DNA of 64,000 nt, taken from Selenomonas sp. oral taxon 892 str. F0426 (GTDB lineage Bacteria; Bacillota; Negativicutes; Selenomonadales; Selenomonadaceae). Made by a program: the position numbers and the translations under genes. Below, piece after piece: positions 25,457 to 33,826 of this stretch. The notes below the pieces were generated by a model. It worked only from the letters and a program-made list of their open reading frames with translations. It had not been told where the DNA came from and did no database searches. Positions within the stretch are counted from its first letter, which is position 1. Every line of letters begins with the position of its first letter. The stretch spans positions 84,718 through 148,717 of the forward strand of contig NZ_KI260539.1 of NCBI RefSeq assembly GCF_000468035.1, read 5' to 3'.

Positions 25457-26458
25457 TTGGCTGAGGACGTACTGTCTCAATCCGAAATAGATAAGCTGCT
25501 CTCAGCACTTTCGGATGGCTCGGTTTCCGCCGAGGAAGTCAAGGCGGAAGAAGAGGAACGCAAGGTCAAGGTCTATGACTTTAAGCGGCCGGATCGGTTC
25601 TCAAAGGATCAGATCCGCACGCTTTTCATGCTGCATGAAAGCTTCTCGCGACTTTTGAATACCTATCTGTCGGCAAGCCTTAGGGCTATGGTCGACATTG
25701 AGGTTATGTCCGTTGAACAGCTGACCTATCAGGAATTTGTTCAGTCCATGGGAAATCCGTCCGTGATCGGCATCCTTGCACTGCCGCCGCTCAAGGGAAA
25801 TATCATCATCGAGGTCGGCACGGATCTGGCATTTGCCTATATCGACCGCGTCTTTGGCGGGGAAGGGAAATCCGGCGTCAAGTCGCGCGCATTGACGGAT
25901 ATTGAGACGGCGGTGATGCGTCGCTTCATCGATACGGTCACCAATTATTTCAAGGAAGCATGGAGCAATGTGGTAGAGTTCCGTCCGAACTTTGAGACGA
26001 TGGAAACGAACCCGCAGTTTGCGCAGATCGTTCCGCCCAGCGACATGGTCGTGCTCGTCACGATCCACATCAAGATGGGCGATGTGGACGGCATGATGAA
26101 TATCTGCATTCCCTATCTGGTGCTCGAGCCGGTTATGTCAAAACTCACCACATCGTTCTGGGTGGCGGCCTCTGCCGACAAGGAGAGTACCCCAGAACAG
26201 GTGGAGGAGCTCCAGCGCAAGATTGAACGCACACGGGTGCCGTTTAAGGTAGAACTCGGTACGGTTGATATTACGGTTCATGAGTTTCTCACACTCGGGT
26301 TTGGCGATGTGCTGCAGCTTGATACGCAAACGCAGGATGAACTCGTCTGTTACGTCGGCTCGAATGCGAAATTCCGCGCGCGCCCGGGTACTGCTGGGAA
26401 GCGTATGGCCGTGCAAATATCCGGCATTATAGAAGGAGATGACGAAGCGAATGAGTGA
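25457..26458 (+). CDS. fliM: FliM, flagellar switch protein
   Basis: FliM forms the C ring and binds phosphorylated CheY. The 333-residue product begins with the CheY-binding peptide LSQSEIDKLLSAL. A CheC-like middle domain and a C-terminal SpoA domain (VELGTVDITVHEFLTL at about 265-285) follow. The start is a TTG with AAGGGGGAAGA upstream; no ATG is available nearby. The end overlaps fliY by 8 bases. Confidence 0.96.
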   Translation: MAEDVLSQSEIDKLLSALSDGSVSAEEVKAEEEERKVKVYDFKRPDRFSKDQIRTLFMLHESFSRLLNTYLSASLRAMVDIEVMSVEQLTYQEFVQSMGNPSVIGILALPPLKGNIIIEVGTDLAFAYIDRVFGGEGKSGVKSRALTDIETAVMRRFIDTVTNYFKEAWSNVVEFRPNFETMETNPQFAQIVPPSDMVVLVTIHIKMGDVDGMMNICIPYLVLEPVMSKLTTSFWVAASADKESTPEQVEELQRKIERTRVPFKVELGTVDITVHEFLTLGFGDVLQLDTQTQDELVCYVGSNAKFRARPGTAGKRMAVQISGIIEGDDEANE

Positions 26459-27620
26459 TGAGATGATCTCGCAGGAGGAGATCGATGCCCTCCTGAACGG
26501 CGGAGCAGCGAGTGACTCGCCTGCAGATGATGCCGCAGCCGACTCGCCTTCTGACGATGATGATGCTGGCATCACGGATCTGGAGCGTGATGCTCTCGGG
26601 GAGATTGGTAATATCTCCATGGGCGGAGCGGCGACAACCCTCTCCGTTCTTCTCGGGCGCAAGGTCTCGATTACGACGCCGACCGTTTCGGTGTCCAATC
26701 TGCGCAAACTGAAGGAAAAATATCCGATTCCCTTCCTCGTTGTTGAGGTTGGCTACAGCATCGGGATCGAGGGGAACAACGTCCTCTGCATACAGGCGAA
26801 GGATGCCGCGATCATTGCTGATCTGATGATGGGCAATGACGGGACAAATCCTGATACGGAACTGAGCGAACTCCATATGAGTGCGGTCAGCGAATGCATG
26901 AACCAGATGATGGGCAGTGTTGCGACCTCGCTTTCCTCGATGTTCAATAAGAAAGTGGACATCACCCCACCTGTGGTTACGCTCGTCGACCTTGGGACAG
27001 AGGAGGTTGTGTCCAAGCTCCTCGACAAGGTAGATCCGATTATTCAGGCGTCTTTCCGTATGGAGGTAGATGGCCTCATTGACAGTGAGATCATGCAGCT
27101 TCTGCCGGTCGATGTCGCAAAGGATATGGTCGACTCCCTGATGAATCAGCAGGCAGATGTCGACAACGAGGAAGAAGCCGTCGAGGCTGCTGCAGCAGCG
27201 CCGCCGGCCGCAGCACCAGCTCCGGCAGCGCCCGCCGCCGCAGCAGCGCCTGCGAACTATGGATATGGAGCACCGCCTATGCAGCCACATGTAGCATCTA
27301 ATGTGCCGGTACAATCGGCACAATTTACACCGCTGAGTTCTGTTCCCGTTCAGGTGAATGATGCCAATATCGGGCTTATTCTCGATGTACCGCTCCAGGT
27401 GAATGTAGAGCTTGGCAGGACGAAGAAGTCCATCAAGGATATTCTCGATCTCACGAAGGGATCCATCGTGGAGCTTGACAAACTCGCCGGAGAGGCTGTG
27501 GATATCATGGTCAACGGAAAGTATTTGGCGAAGGGTGAGGTTGTCGTTATTGACGAGAACTTCGGCGTTCGTATTACGGAGATTGTCAGCCCGCTGGAGC
27601 GTGCTGCACGCCTCCAATAG
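26451..27620 (+). CDS. fliY: FliY, flagellar switch protein and CheY-P phosphatase
   Basis: FliY replaces FliN in Firmicutes and also dephosphorylates CheY-P. The 389-residue product has an N-terminal CheY-binding peptide (MISQEEIDALLNG) and a CheC-like domain with both phosphatase half-sites (GEIGNISMG and SECMNQMMG). A long Ala/Pro linker covers about 245-275. A C-terminal SpoA domain like FliN follows (VPLQVNVELGRTKKSIKDIL). An ATG at 26439 is in frame, but its Shine-Dalgarno is too close; the ATG at 26451 was chosen. It overlaps the fliM stop. Confidence 0.95.
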   Translation: MSDEMISQEEIDALLNGGAASDSPADDAAADSPSDDDDAGITDLERDALGEIGNISMGGAATTLSVLLGRKVSITTPTVSVSNLRKLKEKYPIPFLVVEVGYSIGIEGNNVLCIQAKDAAIIADLMMGNDGTNPDTELSELHMSAVSECMNQMMGSVATSLSSMFNKKVDITPPVVTLVDLGTEEVVSKLLDKVDPIIQASFRMEVDGLIDSEIMQLLPVDVAKDMVDSLMNQQADVDNEEEAVEAAAAAPPAAAPAPAAPAAAAAPANYGYGAPPMQPHVASNVPVQSAQFTPLSSVPVQVNDANIGLILDVPLQVNVELGRTKKSIKDILDLTKGSIVELDKLAGEAVDIMVNGKYLAKGEVVVIDENFGVRITEIVSPLERAARLQ

Positions 27621-27661
27621 CGGAAGGAATATGGAACTTTTGGGTGTGGTATAGAAAATCC

Positions 27662-27690
27662 TTGTCACAAGGGGCAGATTTCGTTATAAT
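27662..27690 (+). promoter_or_regulatory. Sigma-A-type promoter for cheY
   Basis: TTGTCA (27662-27667), a 17-base spacer and a perfect TATAAT (27685-27690) lie in the gap after fliY. It gives cheY and the export-gate genes a promoter independent of the fliL promoter. Confidence 0.85.
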
Positions 27691-27705
27691 GAATAACGAT
27701 AAAAA

Positions 27706-27721
27706 GCACATATATATGTGC
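27706..27721. promoter_or_regulatory. 16-bp palindrome in the cheY leader
   Basis: GCACATATATATGTGC is a perfect palindrome about 10 bases past the expected transcription start. It could be an operator or a 5' stem-loop. Confidence 0.45.
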
Positions 27722-27777
27722 GTGTTTGTGCCCCTTTCGAATAGGGATGTTCTATCGAATTAAGGAGAGATGAGAAA

Positions 27778-28140
27778 ATGGCAACTCGCGTTCTGATTGT
27801 TGACGATGCAGCTTTTATGCGAATGATGGTAAAGGACATCCTGTCGAAGAACGGGTACGAGATTGTTGGTGAAGCTGAAAACGGCATGAAGGCGCTCGAG
27901 AAGTATCAGGAGCTCAAGCCAGATCTCGTGACGATGGATATCACGATGCCGGAGATGGACGGCATTACTGCTGTAAAGGAGATCAAGAAGGTCGATCCTG
28001 CAGCGAAGGTCGTCATGTGCAGTGCTATGGGACAGCAGGCGATGGTTATCGAAGCCATTCAGGCTGGTGCACGTGACTTCATCGTAAAGCCGTTCCAGGC
28101 CGATCGCGTGCTGGAGGCTATTCGTAAAGCCGTCGGCTGA
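27778..28140 (+). CDS. cheY: CheY chemotaxis response regulator
   Basis: CheY is the single-domain receiver that carries the phosphoryl signal from CheA to FliM and FliY. The 120-residue product has the acidic pocket Asp9/Asp10, the phosphoacceptor Asp54 in LVTMDITMP, and the conserved Lys104 in IVKPF. It has its own promoter and a 5' palindrome. The fliO start overlaps its stop (TGATG), so it is cotranscribed with the export-gate genes. Confidence 0.96.
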   Translation: MATRVLIVDDAAFMRMMVKDILSKNGYEIVGEAENGMKALEKYQELKPDLVTMDITMPEMDGITAVKEIKKVDPAAKVVMCSAMGQQAMVIEAIQAGARDFIVKPFQADRVLEAIRKAVG

Positions 28141-28652
28141 TGAACAAACGGATATTTTCTCTGTCCTTGCTGCTCGGATACATCCTCTATATGCTGTGTA
28201 CAGGGGATGTATTCGCTGCGGGTGAGACGGGCAGCGGATATTTGGCCGGATATGAGGAGGCTGACCCGCGCCCGTCGGCCGTGTCATGGTGGTCGACGGT
28301 CGCCTATGTGGTCAGCCTTTTTGCTGTCTTTGCGTTTGTCGTCATTCTAGCATATTTTGCAGCGCGTGCCTTTGGAAAAAACTCCATGCAAAGGCTTGCC
28401 GCACGCGGGGGACAGATATATCTGCAGCTGCCGCTTGGGCCAAACCGTTCGCTCTGTGTCGTAGAACTCTTTGGGCGTGTTTTCGTACTTGGGGTTACGG
28501 ATGCCAACATACATTTGATCACGGAGATCGATGATTCGGAGACGTTGGAAGAGATTCGTGCGGCCGGCCCTGCAGAGGGTGGTGTCTTTCAAGAGCAGTT
28601 CGGCTCATTGTCAGATTTTGTACAAAAAATACCGCCTCTTTTTCGTAAATAG
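28140..28652 (+). CDS. fliO: FliO/FliZ, flagellar export-gate assembly protein
   Basis: FliO helps FliP assemble in the flagellar type III export gate. The 170-residue product has an N-terminal signal-like hydrophobic segment ending near VFAAG (residue 26) and a second transmembrane helix at about 53-75. A cytoplasmic domain with the FliO-type RSLCVVELFGRVFVLGVT core follows. Its position between cheY and fliP matches B. subtilis FliO (formerly FliZ). It overlaps cheY by one base. Confidence 0.88.
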   Translation: MNKRIFSLSLLLGYILYMLCTGDVFAAGETGSGYLAGYEEADPRPSAVSWWSTVAYVVSLFAVFAFVVILAYFAARAFGKNSMQRLAARGGQIYLQLPLGPNRSLCVVELFGRVFVLGVTDANIHLITEIDDSETLEEIRAAGPAEGGVFQEQFGSLSDFVQKIPPLFRK

Positions 28653-28681
28653 TGGCGGTTGAGAGAAATGGGGGGACAGGA

Positions 28682-29431
28682 TTGGGGCGCAAATTGCTTG
28701 TGATAGGAGGCGCAGCGCTCCTCCTGCTGGCGGCAGGTCATGCGTATGCGGCTCCCTTGATTCCTACCGTCAGTCTTGACGTAGGAACATCGGAGAATCC
28801 ACAGGATGTAGCAACCAGCATGCAGTTGCTTGCGGTGCTGACAATCGTTTCAATGGCACCTGCGATTCTGGTGATGACGACCTCATTTGTTCGCATTGTT
28901 GTGGTCATTGGATTCCTGCGCAACGCTCTTTCGACGCAAAATGTACCGCCGAATCAGGTTGTTATTGCACTGTCGCTTTTCTTGTCGTTCTACATTATGG
29001 CTCCCTATTGGGGGCAGGCGAACGAAAATGGGATCCAACCGTATCTTGCGGGACAAATTTCGCAGGAACAGGCACTTGAAAATATTGTTGATCCGATGCG
29101 TGAGTTCATGTTCCGCCAGACGCGGGAGTCTGATCTCGCGCTCTTTGTCAATCTATCAGAGGCACCCCGCCCTGAGGGGCCTGAGGATGTTTCGACATTT
29201 ACCCTCATTCCCGCGTTTATCATCAGTGAACTCAAGACGGCCTTTCAGATTGGTTTTATGATCTATATTCCATTCATCGTCATTGATATGATTGTCGCAA
29301 GTACGCTCATGTCGATGGGTATGATGATGCTGCCGCCGGTCATGATTTCACTGCCGTTTAAGATCCTGCTGTTCGTGATGGTCGATGGCTGGCACCTCTT
29401 GATTCAGTCACTCATCATGAGTTTCCGTTAG
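28682..29431 (+). CDS. fliP: FliP, flagellar export-gate protein
   Basis: FliP forms, with FliQ and FliR, the export channel core. The 249-residue product begins with a cleavable signal peptide (ending at AYAAP) and contains four family transmembrane segments. Motifs include LRNALSTQNVPPNQV and SMGMMMLPPVMISLPFKILLF. A GTG at 28652 overlapping the fliO stop is in frame but has no Shine-Dalgarno. The TTG at 28682 has GGGGGG upstream and gives a normal signal peptide, so it was chosen. Confidence 0.95.
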   Translation: MGRKLLVIGGAALLLLAAGHAYAAPLIPTVSLDVGTSENPQDVATSMQLLAVLTIVSMAPAILVMTTSFVRIVVVIGFLRNALSTQNVPPNQVVIALSLFLSFYIMAPYWGQANENGIQPYLAGQISQEQALENIVDPMREFMFRQTRESDLALFVNLSEAPRPEGPEDVSTFTLIPAFIISELKTAFQIGFMIYIPFIVIDMIVASTLMSMGMMMLPPVMISLPFKILLFVMVDGWHLLIQSLIMSFR

Positions 29432-29446
29432 TGGGGAGGCAATGCG

Positions 29447-29716
29447 ATGTCCGGAGATTTGGTCATCCAGCTCGCCCAAGAGGCACTCATGATTGTCCTT
29501 CTCGTCTCAGCGCCTATGCTGGGCCTTGGACTTATTGTCGGCCTTTTGGTCGCAGTGTTTCAGGCGACTACCTCGATTCAGGAGCAGACACTTGCGTTCA
29601 TCCCCAAGATCATTGCCGTCTTTGTTGCTATTTTGATCTTTGGACCTTGGATGCTGCGCATCATGGTCGAGTACGTGACGAGTGTATTCGTCAACCTGCC
29701 GAGCTATTTACGCTGA
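29447..29716 (+). CDS. fliQ: FliQ, flagellar export-gate protein
   Basis: The 89-residue product has the two long hydrophobic helices and the FQATTSIQEQTLAFIPK loop typical of FliQ in the export-gate helical assembly with FliP and FliR. It lies 15 bases after fliP and 15 before fliR in the conserved order. A GGGGAGG Shine-Dalgarno lies upstream. Confidence 0.96.
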   Translation: MSGDLVIQLAQEALMIVLLVSAPMLGLGLIVGLLVAVFQATTSIQEQTLAFIPKIIAVFVAILIFGPWMLRIMVEYVTSVFVNLPSYLR

Positions 29717-29731
29717 AGGGGGCGGCCGTGC

Positions 29732-30514
29732 ATGGATTTGTATGAGCTGCTGCAAGGTCATATAGCGGCTTTCCTGCTGACACTGACGCGAATCAGTGGG
29801 ATTTTCCTCATCTCGCCCTTTTTTGGCAGTATGAACATCTCACCATATTTTCGCGTGGGACTGGCACTTGCAATGACGATCGTGCTGTTTCCCGTCATTG
29901 ATGGTCTGGGGGAACCGGCAGCGCCGGACACTATTATCATGTTTGCTGTCACTGCGATCGGGGAGCTCTTCATTGGCTGGCTGATTGGCTTCGTAGCATA
30001 TATCTCCTTTGCAGCCATTACGATGGCCGGCAAGGTTATGGATATGCAGGTAGGCTTTGCCATCGTCAATGTCGTAGATCCGACTTCCGGTCAGCAAATA
30101 CCGCTCATCGGAAGTTTTCTTTATAATTTGGCAATTATTATTTTGCTTGTTACAAACGGGCATCACATGATACTCGCCGCACTTGCAGAAAGCTTTCGCG
30201 CGGTGCCGCTCGCAGGTATGGAGCCGAACATTTCAATCGCACTCATGCTTGCGAATTTTACAGGTACGATTTTCATTACGGGGATGAAGATCGCGATGCC
30301 GATTACCTTTGCAATCCTGCTTACGAATGTGGGACTTGGAATCCTTGCACGTACAATGCCGCAGATGAATATCTTCGTCGTCGGTATTCCCATGCAGCTG
30401 ATGATTGGTATTGTCGTACTCTCGATGATCATCCCGTTCTATGTCTTATTCCTGGATGTGCTGTTCAATGAAATGTATGGAAACATATCACTTGCGGTAC
30501 GCGCTCTCCGATAG
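29732..30514 (+). CDS. fliR: FliR, flagellar export-gate protein
   Basis: The 260-residue product is a multi-spanning membrane protein with the FliR profile (RISGIFLISPFFGS near the N terminus, DPTSGQQIPLIGSF in the middle). It completes the FliPQR channel. AAGGGGG lies before the ATG. The 3' end overlaps the flhB start region by about 38 bases. Confidence 0.95.
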   Translation: MDLYELLQGHIAAFLLTLTRISGIFLISPFFGSMNISPYFRVGLALAMTIVLFPVIDGLGEPAAPDTIIMFAVTAIGELFIGWLIGFVAYISFAAITMAGKVMDMQVGFAIVNVVDPTSGQQIPLIGSFLYNLAIIILLVTNGHHMILAALAESFRAVPLAGMEPNISIALMLANFTGTIFITGMKIAMPITFAILLTNVGLGILARTMPQMNIFVVGIPMQLMIGIVVLSMIIPFYVLFLDVLFNEMYGNISLAVRALR

Positions 30515-31598
30515 TGCGCATCTCGTCTTTGATCTCCAGCGTTTCGCAGGGGAAAAGACAGAAGAACCAACCGCGAAAAAGCGTGCGGATGCGCGCAAGA
30601 AAGGCCAAGTTGGCCGCAGTCAAGAGCTCAACAGCGCGTTTGTCTTGCTTGTGGGCTTCTTTGGACTAAAGCTGCTGTGGGACTCAATCTATCTATCTAT
30701 TGCAGCCTATACAACCTACGTATTCTCGAATCTCAACCAGACGGTAGATACGGAGAACATTCTCCGCATCTTTATCGGGATTGTCATTGTCCTTGCCAAA
30801 ACTGCGTTTCCCATCATGCTTTTTATCATGCTCATTGGGCTTGCGGTTAACTTCTTTCAGGTGGGACTAAACTTCAATACAGAGTCCATTGAATTCAAGC
30901 TGGATAAGCTGAACCCAATCAATGGTTTTGGGCGTATCTTCTCGAAACGCTCTCTGGTGGAGCTTGCAAAATCCATCTTCAAGATTATCGTCATTGGCTT
31001 CTTCCTCTACCGCTTCATTCGTGAGCAGATTCTCGCAATGCCGCAGTTTATGTTTTTTGATCTGACGACGAGTCTCACACTTGTTGCGGAGCTCATCTTC
31101 CAGATGGCATTTGTCGTCATCGGGGTCATTATGATTATGGCGATCATGGACTATGGCTACCAGAAATGGCAGACGACACAGGATCTTAAGATGTCCAAAC
31201 AGGAAGTCAAGGACGAGATGAAGCAGACGGAGGGCGACCCTCAGATCAAGGGAAAGATTCGCCAGAAGCAGCGTCAGATGGCGATGGCTCGTATGATGAA
31301 GGAAGTTCCCAAGGCAGACGTCATCATTACGAACCCGACCCACTATGCGGTTGCCCTTTCCTATGAGCAGGGGATGGTCGCTCCGACTGTTATTGCCAAA
31401 GGCCAGGACCTCGTCGCGCAGCGCATTAAGGAGATCGGCAGGGATGCACGTGTCCCCATTATCGAGAATAAACCCCTCGCGCGTACGCTCTATGCCGCAG
31501 TTCAGGTTGGCGATACTGTGCCGCAGGAGCTCTACCAGGCTGTCGCCGAAGTACTCGCATATGTCTATCGCCTGAAACATGCACGGCGTGGAGCCTAA
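30477..31598 (+). CDS. flhB: FlhB, flagellar export switch protein
   Basis: FlhB switches export from rod/hook to filament substrates by self-cleavage. The 373-residue product has the N-terminal EKTEEPTAKKRADARKKGQV segment, four transmembrane helices and a cytoplasmic domain cut at NPTH (Asn286-Pro287). Several in-frame starts exist inside fliR. The ATG at 30477 was chosen because it leaves a short N-terminal extension, but its Shine-Dalgarno is weak, and a TTG at 30492 is possible. The 20 to 30 residues before the family core include FDLQRFAG. Confidence 0.93.
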   Translation: METYHLRYALSDSAHLVFDLQRFAGEKTEEPTAKKRADARKKGQVGRSQELNSAFVLLVGFFGLKLLWDSIYLSIAAYTTYVFSNLNQTVDTENILRIFIGIVIVLAKTAFPIMLFIMLIGLAVNFFQVGLNFNTESIEFKLDKLNPINGFGRIFSKRSLVELAKSIFKIIVIGFFLYRFIREQILAMPQFMFFDLTTSLTLVAELIFQMAFVVIGVIMIMAIMDYGYQKWQTTQDLKMSKQEVKDEMKQTEGDPQIKGKIRQKQRQMAMARMMKEVPKADVIITNPTHYAVALSYEQGMVAPTVIAKGQDLVAQRIKEIGRDARVPIIENKPLARTLYAAVQVGDTVPQELYQAVAEVLAYVYRLKHARRGA

Positions 31599-31654
31599 GG
31601 GAGCACAGGAGCTATCTGTGCCGCCTAATCTGCGACAAAAGTCTTGTTTAGTGT

Positions 31655-31682
31655 TTGACGTAACATCATATTTTGGTATAAT
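31655..31682 (+). promoter_or_regulatory. Sigma-A-type promoter for flhA
   Basis: TTGACG (31655-31660), a 16-base spacer and a perfect TATAAT (31677-31682) lie in the 143-bp gap between flhB and flhA. A small GCACAG/CTGTGC hairpin (31603-31621) without a T tract precedes it. Confidence 0.8.
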
Positions 31683-31741
31683 ATTTAGGAGAAACGTAAA
31701 TTTTTTCGTTCACCTAAGCATTCGAGGGAGTGAGTGAGAGC

Positions 31742-33826
31742 ATGGCAGCACCGCAGACTGGCAGTGTAAATCCTCTTTCATCCGGCAATCTCATACAACG
31801 CTACAGTGATGTCCTGATCGCCGTCGCCATCGTAACCATCGTCATTATGATGATTATTCCGTTGCCGACGATTCTGCTTGACGTCCTTATTTGCTTGAAT
31901 ATTACAATTGCACTTCTCGTTGTGATGTCGGCAATCTACAACATAGAGGCGCTGGATCTATCCGTCTTTCCCTCATTGCTGCTGATTACGACGCTCTTTC
32001 GTCTGGCACTGAACATTTCCTCGACGCGGCTGATTCTCCTCGACGGCTATGCCGGTGAGGTTATTACTGCGTTCGGAAACTTTGTTGTCGGCGGTAACGC
32101 GGTGGTTGGCTTTATTGTGTTCGTCATCCTTGTCATTGTCAACTTTATCGTTATCACGAAAGGATCCGAGCGCGTCGCTGAGGTTTCCGCACGCTTTACT
32201 CTCGATGCGATGCCCGGCAAACAGATGGCGATTGACGCCGATCTGAACCAAGGTGCGATTACGGACGCGGAGGCAAAGCGCCGCCGCGAGAAGGTGCAGC
32301 GTGAGTCAGACTTCTTCGGCGCAATGGATGGTGCTTCGAAATTCGTCAAGGGTGATGCGATTGCCGCGATCGTAATTATGATCATCAACATTGGCGGCGG
32401 TTTTGTCATCGGTATGCTGCAGCGTGATATGGACGCGGCACAGGCACTGCAGACGTACACACTGCTGACTGTCGGTGAAGGCCTTGTCGCTCAGATCCCT
32501 GCGCTCCTTATCTCAACGGCAACTGGTATCATTGTCACGCGTTCAGCGGCGGAGGGTAACCTCGGAGGAGATCTCGTGAAGCAGCTCTTCCGCAACGCGC
32601 GTATCTTTATGATCCTCACGGGTGTGCTCCTCTTCCTTGCCATCATGCCTGGACTGCCGGGCATTCCGTTCACGGTGCTTGCAGTGATCTGCGGTGTTAT
32701 TGCATGGAACCTCCAGCGCGGACAGACCGTGGAGCAAGAAGTACAGCAGGTCGAGCAGAAAGCGAAGGCGAAGAAGGAGGCAACCACCCCCGAGAACATT
32801 GTGTCACTCCTTCAGGTTGACCCGATGGAACTCGAGATCGGCTACAGTCTTATTCCGCTTGTCGATACAGGACAGGGAGGAGACCTCCTCGATCGTATTG
32901 TCATGATCAGACGTCAGTGTGCTCTTGAGCTTGGCCTTGTCGTGCCGACCATCCGCATCCGTGACAATATTCAGATCAAGCCCAATGCGTATATTATTAA
33001 GCTCAAAGGCGTTGAGATTGCACGCGGCGAACTCATGCTTGATCATTATCTTGCGATGAACTCGGGGACAGTGTTCGAGGAAGTGCCGGGCATCGAGACG
33101 ACGGAGCCGGCCTTTGGCCTGCCGGCGCTCTGGATCTCGGAGAACGAGCGCGAGCAGGCAGAGCTCAATGGGTACACCGTCGTCGATGCAGTCTCGGTGC
33201 TTGCTACACATCTGACGGAGATCATCAAGCTGCACGCTGCTGAGATCCTAGGGCGTCAGGAGACGCAGAATCTCCTTGACAATCTGCGCAAGACGAATGG
33301 GGCACTTGTGGATGAGGTTGTTCCGAATCTGCTCAGTGTCGGCGAGGTGCAGAAAGTTCTTGCAAACCTCCTGCATGAGCGCATTTCTATCCGTGATATG
33401 AGTACGATCCTCGAGGTGCTGGCTGACTATGGCATGGCAACAAAGGATACGGATGTTCTTACGGAATACGTACGCCATGCGATGGCGCGCCACATTACAC
33501 AGCAGAATGTCCAGAACGGTGCCTTGCCATGTATCACGCTCGACCCTGCAATCGAGAATAAGATTGCGGGCAGCGTGCAGCGCACGGAGCATGGCTCTTA
33601 TGTCAGCCTCGATCCAGACTCTATGCAAAAGCTTCTCACAGCACTGCAGGAGGAACTTGGTAAACTAACCGATCAGGGATATCAGCCCATCGTTCTGACG
33701 AGTCCAACGGTGCGCCCCTATTTCCGAAATCTCGTCGAGCGGTCTATACCTGGGCTGATCGTCCTCTCTCATGCAGAGATAGAGCAGAATGTTGAGATCC
33801 AAATCCTCGGGGTGGTGAGAATCTAA
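31742..33826 (+). CDS. flhA: FlhA, flagellar export apparatus protein
   Basis: FlhA is the large export-gate subunit that uses the proton motive force and docks chaperone-substrate complexes. The 694-residue product has eight transmembrane helices in the first ~320 residues and the FHIPEP-type loop (FPSLLLITTLFRLALNISSTR, VVGGNAVVGFIVF). A cytoplasmic domain of about 350 residues follows. A GTG at 31730 is in frame, but GGGAG sits too close to it; the ATG at 31742 was chosen. It begins a second transcription unit that continues through flhF and flhG. Confidence 0.96.
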   Translation: MAAPQTGSVNPLSSGNLIQRYSDVLIAVAIVTIVIMMIIPLPTILLDVLICLNITIALLVVMSAIYNIEALDLSVFPSLLLITTLFRLALNISSTRLILLDGYAGEVITAFGNFVVGGNAVVGFIVFVILVIVNFIVITKGSERVAEVSARFTLDAMPGKQMAIDADLNQGAITDAEAKRRREKVQRESDFFGAMDGASKFVKGDAIAAIVIMIINIGGGFVIGMLQRDMDAAQALQTYTLLTVGEGLVAQIPALLISTATGIIVTRSAAEGNLGGDLVKQLFRNARIFMILTGVLLFLAIMPGLPGIPFTVLAVICGVIAWNLQRGQTVEQEVQQVEQKAKAKKEATTPENIVSLLQVDPMELEIGYSLIPLVDTGQGGDLLDRIVMIRRQCALELGLVVPTIRIRDNIQIKPNAYIIKLKGVEIARGELMLDHYLAMNSGTVFEEVPGIETTEPAFGLPALWISENEREQAELNGYTVVDAVSVLATHLTEIIKLHAAEILGRQETQNLLDNLRKTNGALVDEVVPNLLSVGEVQKVLANLLHERISIRDMSTILEVLADYGMATKDTDVLTEYVRHAMARHITQQNVQNGALPCITLDPAIENKIAGSVQRTEHGSYVSLDPDSMQKLLTALQEELGKLTDQGYQPIVLTSPTVRPYFRNLVERSIPGLIVLSHAEIEQNVEIQILGVVRI

